In this document: positions 51,180 to 57,368 of the stretch, one piece after another
Layout of the letters: each line of letters opens with the position of its first letter
How positions within the stretch are numbered: the stretch's first letter is position 1
Origin: a virus
Virus record (IMG/VR): IMGVR_UViG_3300030098_004828
Coordinates: 177,754 to 241,753 of that record
Reading direction: 5' to 3' (one strand)
DNA length: 64,000 nucleotides
Program-made: the position numbers and the translations under genes
The notes under the pieces: generated by a model
The model's input: the letters and a program-made list of their open reading frames with translations, nothing else
The model's database searches: none
What the model was told of the DNA's origin: nothing

Positions 51180-52406
51180 ATGGCAAATGGTGTAACAAAA
51201 ATGAGTAAAACAGACGATAAATCTAAAAAAAAGAAAACTAGATTTACAGGTCAAGGTAATAAAGGTGGAAAAGGTAAATTTAAAACTACTAAAGAATCTG
51301 GACAACAAGGTATAAATAAAGCAGGGTTTTTAGGACCTTTAAATCCTTTTAGAAAGAAAATTAAAAATGAAGACGGTTCAACAACTACTTATAACAGAAT
51401 TACCGGTAAGAAAATAAAAACAAAAGGTAAAGATGCAGATGGTAATACTTATAAAATAAAGTATAAAGGTAAAGATGGTAATATATCTAAGATCAAACAA
51501 AAAGATTCTAAAGTAAAGTATGACAAGAAAACAGGTAATATTAGAAAAACAAAAGTTACTGTTAGAGATGAAGATGGTAAAAGAACTGGTACTGAAAAAA
51601 ATAAATTTGATAAAGACGGAAATCTTAAAAAATACAAAAAAACAAGAGGAATTTTTAAAAGATCTGAAAAAATTAAGTTTAAAAAAGATGATGAAACTGG
51701 TGCTAATATAATCAGAAAACAAAAAAATGTTAAAGCTAAAACAGGTCCAGGAGGTCAAATGACTGGTGATTTAGAAAGCTCTCCGGGTTACAAGTATAAA
51801 GTTAAAAAGAAAGGTGACGGTATACAAGTAAAAGAAAAAGGTGTTGATGTAGAAACTGGATGGGGTACTACTAAAAAAGGTACTAAGAAAACACGATATG
51901 ATGCTGATGGCAATCAAATAAGTGTTAAGACTAGACCAGGTGGTCTTCATACATCTACAACAAAAAAAGGTGATGGAAGTAAGTTTGAACCTAAAGGAAA
52001 CTTTAGTGATGTACAATCACCTGAGACTCAAACTGAAACTCAAACTGAGACTCAGAATCAAACTGATACAAACACTGATACAAATACAAATACTGATACA
52101 AATACAGATACTAAAAAAGACTCTACTTATGGAAGTAAGCGAGCTGAATATGCTGGTCAAAATATATCAGATGCACAGTTTGTTGAAAAAGATGGTAAGA
52201 AAAATCTTAGATCTTATAAAGAAGTTTGGAAGACTGATAAAGCTACTAGAGATAAGTATGGTAACAAGTATGATGACTATGTTAAAGATGCTGAATCTTA
52301 CTGGAAGAAAAAAGGACTTAGTAGAGGTGGTGAAAGACGTTTAGGCGGGGCTATAACAGGTCAAGCTAGATATGGTGGATCTATGGGACCACAAGGTATA
52401 TTATAA
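51180..52406 (+). CDS. Lys-rich beta-repeat protein with Thr/Gln/Asp linker
   Basis: A 408-residue, strongly basic protein. Residues about 60-260 are made of irregular YD-like beta repeats (short strands around DADGNTYKIKYKGKDGN, KFDKDGNLKKYKKTRG). A low-complexity Thr/Gln/Glu then Thr/Asp/Asn linker lies near residues 280-315 (nt 52021-52115). The C-terminal domain has the SYKEVW ... DYVKDAESYW motif shared with the 8208 protein and ends ARYGGSMGPQGIL. High Lys content suggests DNA or polyanion contact inside the virion; this is inference. It overlaps the next gene by one base. Confidence 0.6.
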   Translation: MANGVTKMSKTDDKSKKKKTRFTGQGNKGGKGKFKTTKESGQQGINKAGFLGPLNPFRKKIKNEDGSTTTYNRITGKKIKTKGKDADGNTYKIKYKGKDGNISKIKQKDSKVKYDKKTGNIRKTKVTVRDEDGKRTGTEKNKFDKDGNLKKYKKTRGIFKRSEKIKFKKDDETGANIIRKQKNVKAKTGPGGQMTGDLESSPGYKYKVKKKGDGIQVKEKGVDVETGWGTTKKGTKKTRYDADGNQISVKTRPGGLHTSTTKKGDGSKFEPKGNFSDVQSPETQTETQTETQNQTDTNTDTNTNTDTNTDTKKDSTYGSKRAEYAGQNISDAQFVEKDGKKNLRSYKEVWKTDKATRDKYGNKYDDYVKDAESYWKKKGLSRGGERRLGGAITGQARYGGSMGPQGIL

Positions 52407-52591
52407 TGGTTGGTGTTTTACTAGCACGTTTATTGGGGAAGCCTTACATAAAAAGTCAGGTTCCCCCTCCTACAAAATATCAAGCTCCTGTGGGGCGAGA
52501 TAATTACCTAGGAATAGGTACTATGAAAATAAAAAAGGGTGGTAGTATATGTAGATCTGGTTGTGCTGTAGGACCTAATAATGTTTTATAA
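52406..52591 (+). CDS. Small protein with C-terminal GG...GxxxL signature
   Basis: A 61-residue protein overlapping the upstream stop (TAATG). Basic, with a PPPTKYQAP segment, and ending KKGGSICRSGCAVGPNNVL, like the ends of the flanking 51180 and 52593 proteins. Function unknown. Confidence 0.5.
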   Translation: MVGVLLARLLGKPYIKSQVPPPTKYQAPVGRDNYLGIGTMKIKKGGSICRSGCAVGPNNVL

Positions 52592-52592
52592 T

Positions 52593-52973
52593 ATGGATGA
52601 GAAAAAATTACAAATGTATATGAAGATGATCCTGCAAGGGAACATTCCTTTTGCTCCACCTAAAAGTCCTGAATGGGAGATGGCTGAAAAGACAATCTTT
52701 AAACAACAGGAAGGTGAAAAGAAAAATTTAGATCTAAAACTTGATACAGAACAGCTTACTAATAAAGCAGATTCTTTATTTAAAGTAGTGACAAATGAAT
52801 TAAAAAAGATTAATATTGATAATGGCGGGTGTTTTCCTGGTAAAATAGATATTAAAGATGGTACAAGGTTTCCTGGAGGATGTTTTCCAAGTACTAAAAG
52901 TACAAAACCTTTAGGCGGCATAATTATAGCCAAAAAAAGAGGAGGCGCAGTAGGGCGCAATGGGGTTTTATAA
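52593..52973 (+). CDS. Small protein with GGCFPG repeats and GG...GxxGxL end
   Basis: The frame is open from an ATG at 52581, but the start at 52593 (MDEKKLQMYMKMIL) avoids overlapping the upstream gene and fits its local one-base spacing, giving 126 residues. The N-terminal half is helical. The C-terminal half has two FPG/FPGGCFP repeats (GGCFPGKIDIKD, TRFPGGCFPS) and ends KKRGGAVGRNGVL. No known family. Confidence 0.55.
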   Translation: MDEKKLQMYMKMILQGNIPFAPPKSPEWEMAEKTIFKQQEGEKKNLDLKLDTEQLTNKADSLFKVVTNELKKINIDNGGCFPGKIDIKDGTRFPGGCFPSTKSTKPLGGIIIAKKRGGAVGRNGVL

Positions 52974-52988
52974 ACTAAAAATTAAAAT

Positions 52989-53390
52989 ATGGGAGTATTA
53001 AATAAATTATTCTCTGGAGGAGCTAGTAAACTAGTTGAATCAGTAGGTGGTGTTATAGATAATTTAGTGACGACAGATGAGGAAAAGCTTGATGCAAAGA
53101 GAAAGCTAAAAGAACTAATCATGAACCATGAGGTTCAGATGGAAAAAAATATAACTGACCGTTGGACTGCAGATATGAATTCTGACAGTTGGTTAAGTAA
53201 AAATGTAAGACCTATGGTCCTCATTTTTTTAATTGTTTGTACTATGATATTAATCTTTATTGATGCTGGTACAATTAAATTTGAAGTAGAAGAAAAATGG
53301 ACAGATTTATTACAGTTAGTACTGATCACTGTAATAGGTGCTTATTTTGGAGGAAGATCAGTAGAAAAGTTTAATAAAAAAAAGAAATAG
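52989..53390 (+). CDS. Holin of the 3TM (Holin_3TMs) type
   Basis: A 133-residue protein. The N-terminus is an amphipathic helix (LNKLFSGGASKLVESVGGVI) with a charged KRKLKELIM linker. The family hallmark SWLSKNVRPMVLIFLIV opens the first clear transmembrane helix (to about residue 93), and WTDLLQLVLITVIGAYFGG forms the second, with a Lys-rich end. This is the layout of GTA-type 3TM phage holins, which permeabilise the inner membrane at the end of infection. No endolysin gene is adjacent, so the matching lysin lies outside the window or in one of the large proteins. Confidence 0.8.
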   Translation: MGVLNKLFSGGASKLVESVGGVIDNLVTTDEEKLDAKRKLKELIMNHEVQMEKNITDRWTADMNSDSWLSKNVRPMVLIFLIVCTMILIFIDAGTIKFEVEEKWTDLLQLVLITVIGAYFGGRSVEKFNKKKK

Positions 53391-53392
53391 TT

Positions 53393-53863
53393 ATGCCTAA
53401 TAATTTAAAAAAAGCTGGTATTAAATATAAAAAAGGTAAAGAAGTTTATAATAATGGCGGTGGTAATCCAAATATTCAACCTACAGCTACAGATACATTA
53501 CAAGCTTATATGCATCAAGTAGTACCAGGCTCTGTTTCAGGACAAGTAGATAATCTTAAGTCAGGTTTAATGGATGATGCTAAAAAATCACATGATTTAA
53601 CAGGTGATATGACTTATCAAGATTTTAAGGATGCTGCAGACCGTTTGGGTCTTAACACTAGAACAGATGTAATGAAGCATTTAACAGGTAAAACTCCAGA
53701 TGATTTACATTGGACTAAAAGGGGTTTACTCAAAAGTATAGTTGACATGGATAAAAGTTTAAGAACAGGTGGTGCTACACCAGGTAGTCCTGTATATGCA
53801 GCTAAAAATAGTACTTATAAAGGTGGACCAGCACCTGGAATGATTAATGGAACTTTTAAATAA
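53393..53863 (+). CDS. Basic phage protein ending in the PGMINGTFK signature
   Basis: A 156-residue protein, two bases after the holin. Mostly helical (DNLKSGLMDDAKKSHDL; TYQDFKDAADRLGL), ending GGPAPGMINGTFK, matching the ends of the 50506 and 53872 proteins. The repeated signature suggests a common packaging, assembly or processing tag. No family recognised. Confidence 0.55.
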   Translation: MPNNLKKAGIKYKKGKEVYNNGGGNPNIQPTATDTLQAYMHQVVPGSVSGQVDNLKSGLMDDAKKSHDLTGDMTYQDFKDAADRLGLNTRTDVMKHLTGKTPDDLHWTKRGLLKSIVDMDKSLRTGGATPGSPVYAAKNSTYKGGPAPGMINGTFK

Positions 53864-53871
53864 TATATACC

Positions 53872-54231
53872 ATGGATGAAGAACAAATAAAAATGCTCCA
53901 AGAGCTACATAATAAAAAAACAGAAGATAAGTTTAAGGATCCAGATGGTAACATGGGAAATTCTGGAACTTTACGAGAAAGATTAGATTCAATTTCTAAC
54001 AGTGCAGATGTAAACAAAGCAGATGAATGGTGGAAAAAAATACAGCATGGAAATGACGATCCTAAAGGTCCAGGAAATTTAAAAGATGATCATGGTGATA
54101 TGTATGACAAATCAAAAATTAAAACTAATCCTGCTTTAGATTATCTTTTAAAAAATAAAGAGTCTGTTGAAGGAGTTGGTGGATGGAAAGGTAAATCAGT
54201 TCCTGGTATGATAAAAGGAAGACATAAATAA
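53872..54231 (+). CDS. Small protein ending in the PGMIKG signature
   Basis: A 119-residue charged protein with helical N-terminus (EEQIKMLQELHNKKTEDKF) and an end GWKGKSVPGMIKGRHK. It overlaps the following microprotein by one base (TAATG). Third member of the signature group; function unknown. Confidence 0.55.
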   Translation: MDEEQIKMLQELHNKKTEDKFKDPDGNMGNSGTLRERLDSISNSADVNKADEWWKKIQHGNDDPKGPGNLKDDHGDMYDKSKIKTNPALDYLLKNKESVEGVGGWKGKSVPGMIKGRHK

Positions 54232-54356
54232 TGGCAAAAGGAAATACATTTACTTTTAGAGGTAGTCACAGTAAAAAAAGACGTGGTGTTCATTCTAAGA
54301 ATGCTAGCAGGTCTCAAAATGCATATAAAAAAGTATATAGAGGACAAGGAAGATAA
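54231..54356 (+). CDS. Basic 41-aa protein (YRGQGR end)
   Basis: An ATG frame overlapping the upstream stop. It starts MAKGNTFTFRGSHSKKRRGV and ends KKVYRGQGR. Very basic with Lys, Arg and Ser, it resembles small arginine-rich phage proteins of unknown role, perhaps nucleic-acid binding. It is the last gene of the plus block, directly before a terminator. Confidence 0.5.
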   Translation: MAKGNTFTFRGSHSKKRRGVHSKNASRSQNAYKKVYRGQGR

Positions 54357-54390
54357 AAAAAGAGGAGACTATTGATCTCCTCTTTCTTTT
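54355..54390. terminator. Bidirectional intrinsic terminator at the block junction
   Basis: AGAGGAGA (54361-54368) pairs with TCTCCTCT (54376-54383) around a 7-base loop. An A-tract (54355-54360) on the left and a T-rich tract (TTCTTTT, 54384-54390) on the right make it active in both directions. The last codons of the minus-strand gene (stop at 54369) lie within it. It cleanly separates the plus and minus blocks. Confidence 0.8.
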
Positions 54391-54689
54391 ATAAGTCCCT
54401 CAAGAATTATAAGATAGTTTATGGCATCTCCTATTTTTTCTTCTAACAGCTCATCTGTTGGGACCTCACCCGGGAGTTTACTTATAATGGTTTTAATACA
54501 TTCTAAATGTTTACAAGCATATTCCCATGCTACACCTTCTGGTGTATCGTGAAAAGAAAAACCCACTCCTTCTCTAAATGATTTGAATACATCCATAATG
54601 TTGGCATATTCTGTCATTTTTGTAGAATAAGTTTCTCTAGTTTTATCAAACCTATATTCCAGTAGTTTCTTGAATTCTTGGATCTTCAT
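54369..54689 (-). CDS. Small helical protein, possibly MazG/DUF1599-like
   Basis: A 106-residue helical protein. The order of helices (MTEYANIMDVFKSFREG; WEYACKHLECIKTII; LEEKIGDAINYLIILEGLI) with KHLECIK and an E-K-x-x-D-x-x-N-Y-L motif resembles the MazG/DUF1599-type nucleotide-pyrophosphohydrolase superfamily, fitting a dUTPase neighbourhood. Similarity is only in the pattern; catalytic acids are not clearly placed. Its start overlaps the end of the upstream 47-residue gene. Confidence 0.45.
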   Translation of the reverse strand: MKIQEFKKLLEYRFDKTRETYSTKMTEYANIMDVFKSFREGVGFSFHDTPEGVAWEYACKHLECIKTIISKLPGEVPTDELLEEKIGDAINYLIILEGLIKERGDQ

Positions 54690-54795
54690 GATTAAAATCT
54701 GGTTCTTGATGAATATCTACAATATTCTCTGGTATAATAATGTTAACATTAGGATTTTCTCCTATGTTGTTTAAATTAAATTTTGGTTTTAACAT
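54652..54795 (-). CDS. Small hypothetical protein (47 aa)
   Basis: A minus-strand ATG frame starting MLKPKFNLNNIGENPNVNII and ending RIQETTGI. It overlaps the start of the next gene (54689) by 38 bases. Acidic, with no membrane segment. It lies directly after the 3' pseudoknot of the dUTPase gene. No family recognised. Confidence 0.45.
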   Translation of the reverse strand: MLKPKFNLNNIGENPNVNIIIPENIVDIHQEPDFNHEDPRIQETTGI

Positions 54796-54835
54796 GTTTA
54801 AAAAATTAATGATTAATAAATATGTTAAAAGAAAT

Positions 54836-54880
54836 AACTATACCAGGAAAATGGAAGTAAACACTGGTATAGTTACTTCC
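54836..54880 (-). promoter_or_regulatory. H-type pseudoknot-like element in the dUTPase 3' region
   Basis: On the minus-strand transcript, just after the dUTPase stop, GGAAGTAA (54880-54873) can pair with TTACTTCC (54860-54853), and AACTATACCAG (54874-54864) with CTGGTATAGTT (54846-54836). The order 5'B-5'A-3'B-3'A is that of an H-type pseudoknot, with two shared bases (54873-54874). It may terminate, protect the mRNA end from exonucleases, or switch between two folds. Pairing is seen directly; the role is inferred. Confidence 0.5.
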
Positions 54881-54881
54881 T

Positions 54882-55343
54882 TTAACTAATTCCTGTGCTT
54901 CCAAATCCACCACTTCCTCTTTCAGTTTCATCAAGAGAATCAACATCTTCAAAATATGCTTGCTCATATTCAGCAATCACCATTTGAGCTATTCTGTCTC
55001 CTTTTTTAACTTCAAAGTCTTTTGTAGATAAGTTAGCTAATATTATTTTTATTTCTCCTATATAATCAGAATCTATTGTTCCAGGAGCATTAAGAACAAT
55101 GATTTGGTTTTTAGCAGTTAAACCACTACGTGATCTAATTTGTGCTTCATAACCATTAGGTAACTTAATGTGTATTCCAGTACCTATAATTTCAGAAGCT
55201 CCACTTTTAACAGTGATCTTCTCATTTGATCTAATATCCATTCCAGCTGAACCACTTGTTTCATAACTAGGATTAGGATTTTTAGATTTGTTTATAATTT
55301 GTATTTTTGGTCTAAACCAAGTCCATAATTCAAAGTTTCCCAT
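54882..55343 (-). CDS. dut: dUTP diphosphatase
   Basis: A 153-residue trimeric dUTPase-type enzyme that hydrolyses dUTP to dUMP, limiting uracil in phage DNA and feeding dTMP synthesis. All five family motifs are present: [27 protein letters not shown] (catalytic Asp); [10 protein letters not shown]; and [10 protein letters not shown] at the C-terminus, the flexible arm that closes the site. The length is standard. Its start overlaps the upstream membrane microprotein by 14 bases. It is part of the minus-strand replication and nucleotide block. Confidence 0.95.
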   Translation of the reverse strand: MGNFELWTWFRPKIQIINKSKNPNPSYETSGSAGMDIRSNEKITVKSGASEIIGTGIHIKLPNGYEAQIRSRSGLTAKNQIIVLNAPGTIDSDYIGEIKIILANLSTKDFEVKKGDRIAQMVIAEYEQAYFEDVDSLDETERGSGGFGSTGIS

Positions 55344-55509
55344 AACACTTATACATTAGTTTTGATACTTTTTCTTCTAAATATTCAACAATACTTATTG
55401 CAGTTGTAAACCATAGAAGAAGTGCCCATATAACGATCATAATTAATAGTAGAATTACTCCTAATATTGATTTGATGCAATTTAATAAAAATTTTCCTAT
55501 TTTATTCAT
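55330..55509 (-). CDS. Single-pass membrane microprotein (59 aa)
   Basis: A minus-strand ATG frame three bases after the radical-SAM gene. It starts [20 protein letters not shown], and the hydrophobic segment continues through [12 protein letters not shown], followed by a charged helix ([19 protein letters not shown]). One membrane helix. It overlaps dUTPase by 14 bases. Function unknown. Confidence 0.55.
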   Translation of the reverse strand: MNKIGKFLLNCIKSILGVILLLIMIVIWALLLWFTTAISIVEYLEEKVSKLMYKCYGKL

Positions 55510-55512
55510 AAT

Positions 55513-56379
55513 TTAAAATATATATCTAATTTTATTCCAAGGTATTACATTATCATGTACTTTTGTAAATGATTCTATAAATCCTTGCTTTAATACTCTT
55601 TTATATCTAATATTTTTTCCTCCATATTGTGAGGTTTTTTCTTCTTGTATATCTGGTTGCCATAGATCTTTTTCTGTATGTGGATGATTTAATAAATTTC
55701 TATAATGTTTGCTTTCATTGTGTGTTAAAAATATACATTCTGCTAATACATTTTCTTCATCTCTAACATTATTATTAATTAAAGCAAATAGCTCTTCATA
55801 ATCATCTAACCAACCATCATATACGATAATAGGACTAAAATTAAGATGCACTTCATAACCTGCTTTTTTAAATTCATCTATTGCTTGTATTCTTTCTAAT
55901 ATAGTAGAGGTATTTGGTTCATGTATTTGTCTTTTGTGTTCAGGCATTAGACTAAATCTAATCCTTACTTTTTGTTGAGGGTCATATTTAAGTAATTCTG
56001 GATTAACATATTTAGTTGCAAAACTTGCCATTGCTTTATCATGATGTTTAAAGAAATTAAATATTCTTTTCCATTCATGATATTTAGCATGAAGAGCAAA
56101 GTCTTCATTACAACTTATGTCATAAGTAATATATTTTGGATGTGTTTGATTTGGTTTTTCTACTTCTAATTGTGCAAATATAGCATGGTTATTTATTTCT
56201 GTTAAAATTTGATTTGTGTTTTTAGCTATAGATAATCCTTCAGATTTATGCCTTTTCATATAGCAATATGAGCACTCATATAAACACCCCCAGCCAAAAC
56301 TAGGAGATATAAAGTCTGTAGATCTACCCGAAGGTCTAATCTTCAGACTTTTTCTAATATCTCTTGTAATTACTGTCAT
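55513..56379 (-). CDS. Radical SAM protein of the spore photoproduct lyase type
   Basis: A 288-residue protein. The Fe-S cluster motif is CLYECSYC (C-x3-C-x2-C, about residues 32-39). The second half shows features of the SplB-like family: VRIRFSLMPE, a RIHEPNT-like HEPNTSTILERIQAI segment, AGYEVHLNFSPIIVYDGW and a following DDYEELF helix. Spore photoproduct lyase reverses thymine photodimers of a special type; relatives occur outside spore-formers. In a phage this suggests DNA photo-damage repair or another SAM-radical reaction on nucleic acid. It overlaps the DUF932 gene by four bases, so the two are coupled. Confidence 0.8.
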   Translation of the reverse strand: MTVITRDIRKSLKIRPSGRSTDFISPSFGWGCLYECSYCYMKRHKSEGLSIAKNTNQILTEINNHAIFAQLEVEKPNQTHPKYITYDISCNEDFALHAKYHEWKRIFNFFKHHDKAMASFATKYVNPELLKYDPQQKVRIRFSLMPEHKRQIHEPNTSTILERIQAIDEFKKAGYEVHLNFSPIIVYDGWLDDYEELFALINNNVRDEENVLAECIFLTHNESKHYRNLLNHPHTEKDLWQPDIQEEKTSQYGGKNIRYKRVLKQGFIESFTKVHDNVIPWNKIRYIF

Positions 56380-57260
56380 ATTTTGAACTCTTCAAAAGTA
56401 TCATATTCTTGTGCTTCTATATCAGCATCAAAATCTGATCCTTTAATAGCACGACTAAATACTCCAGCAGCATCTACAGAACTAGGTAATGTATAAGTAC
56501 CATCTGCATTCCAAGTTTTGTCTCTTTTATGTAAACCGGATTGACTTAATAATTCTGCAGTCATAAACTCATGAAACTTAACTTGATCACTCATCCATGT
56601 TCTTGGGTGAGATTTCTTAAAAGCATGTGTAACATGATTGTAAAATGTCCACGCATTATTAAGATCAGCTTTATAATCATAAGATGGTTCTTTCATTTCT
56701 GCTTTAATAATAGAAACTTGTGATGCATCAATAATTTCTTCATCTAAAAATAATCTGCCCACTAATTCAGCTTGACTTTTTTTAGGTAAGAATAGTTTTC
56801 TCATTTCATTCTTATCTTGAATTAACTTAGTATAATACTTATTAGCTGATTTAATTTGTGAGCTTATCTGAGTATGAATATCATGATCTGCCTTACCTGT
56901 ATGCTTTCTAGCATAGTTTGCCATGTCTCCACATAACATACCATTGCTGCATACATTTACAAAAGCTCCTACAGCACATTGAAATCTTGTACTTTTATCA
57001 TAAGAGTTTGTCCAAGCAAACATCATTCCCATTTCTTCATCTATATTAGAAGCAAGGTGATATACTCCTTGTGCTACTTTAGCATTCATATTTGCTCTGT
57101 AAAGTTCTTTTGTGATTATAAAACCACTTTTGTCTAATAGAGTTTTAGTAACATCTATAACATCTTTATGAGGAATAACTGTGTAAGTTTTTCCATGATT
57201 AGGTAGTGGTGCTCCCACTAAAAAATCTTTTGTAGTAGTTGTTGGTCTTGTGTATCCCAT
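56376..57260 (-). CDS. DUF932 phage/plasmid-type protein
   Basis: The frame opens at a GTG (57296), but the start at 57260 (MGYTRPTTTTKDFLVG) is preferred: it is an ATG, and the upstream part falls in a structured leader. 294 residues. It matches the DUF932 pattern: an N-terminal IPHKDVIDVTKTLL helix, a central FQCAVGAFVNVCSNGMLCGD (the VCxNG hallmark) and a helical C-terminus (AWTFYNHVTHAFK). The biochemical role of DUF932 is not known to me; it is common in phages and plasmids near replication genes. Coupled to the radical-SAM gene downstream. Confidence 0.8.
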   Translation of the reverse strand: MGYTRPTTTTKDFLVGAPLPNHGKTYTVIPHKDVIDVTKTLLDKSGFIITKELYRANMNAKVAQGVYHLASNIDEEMGMMFAWTNSYDKSTRFQCAVGAFVNVCSNGMLCGDMANYARKHTGKADHDIHTQISSQIKSANKYYTKLIQDKNEMRKLFLPKKSQAELVGRLFLDEEIIDASQVSIIKAEMKEPSYDYKADLNNAWTFYNHVTHAFKKSHPRTWMSDQVKFHEFMTAELLSQSGLHKRDKTWNADGTYTLPSSVDAAGVFSRAIKGSDFDADIEAQEYDTFEEFKI

Positions 57261-57283
57261 TTTATTTAGTTTTAGTTGCCAAT

Positions 57284-57337
57284 GGGAGCCGTGCACGAAT
57301 GAAGTGTAAAATCTTTATTACACGACCTTTGGCTCCC
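57284..57337 (-). ncRNA. Structured 5' leader RNA of the DUF932 operon
   Basis: On the minus transcript GGGAGCC (57337-57331) pairs with GGCTCCC (57290-57284), closing a 54-base domain. Inside it GTGTAA (57323-57318) pairs with TTACAC (57309-57304). The 7-base outer stem is all G/C except one A-U, in very A/T-rich DNA. It begins just after a TATATTTG promoter-like box and ends 23 bases before the ATG. A regulatory leader or small RNA is likely; a known riboswitch class is not recognised. Confidence 0.5.
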
Positions 57338-57350
57338 CCTGGACTTATTG

Positions 57351-57358
57351 CAAATATA
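57351..57358 (-). promoter_or_regulatory. TATATTTG, Bacteroidetes -7-type box
   Basis: It matches TAnnTTTG of Bacteroidetes host promoters on the minus strand, between the PolB stop and the structured leader. The distance places the start of transcription near the 5' edge of the structured leader. A clear -33 TTTG at the usual spacing was not seen. Confidence 0.4.
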
Positions 57359-57368
57359 ATAATAAATT

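Noticed and set aside
52581-52592. ATG at 52581 as start of the GGCFPG-repeat protein
   Set aside because: It would overlap the upstream gene by 11 bases and adds only four residues; the ATG at 52593 fits the local one-base spacing better.
57284-57337. tRNA-like appearance of the 7-base acceptor-like stem (GGGAGCC/GGCTCCC)
   Set aside because: The element is only 54 bases, has no D or T arm, no T-loop consensus and no recognisable anticodon arm on either strand, so it is reported as a structured leader instead.
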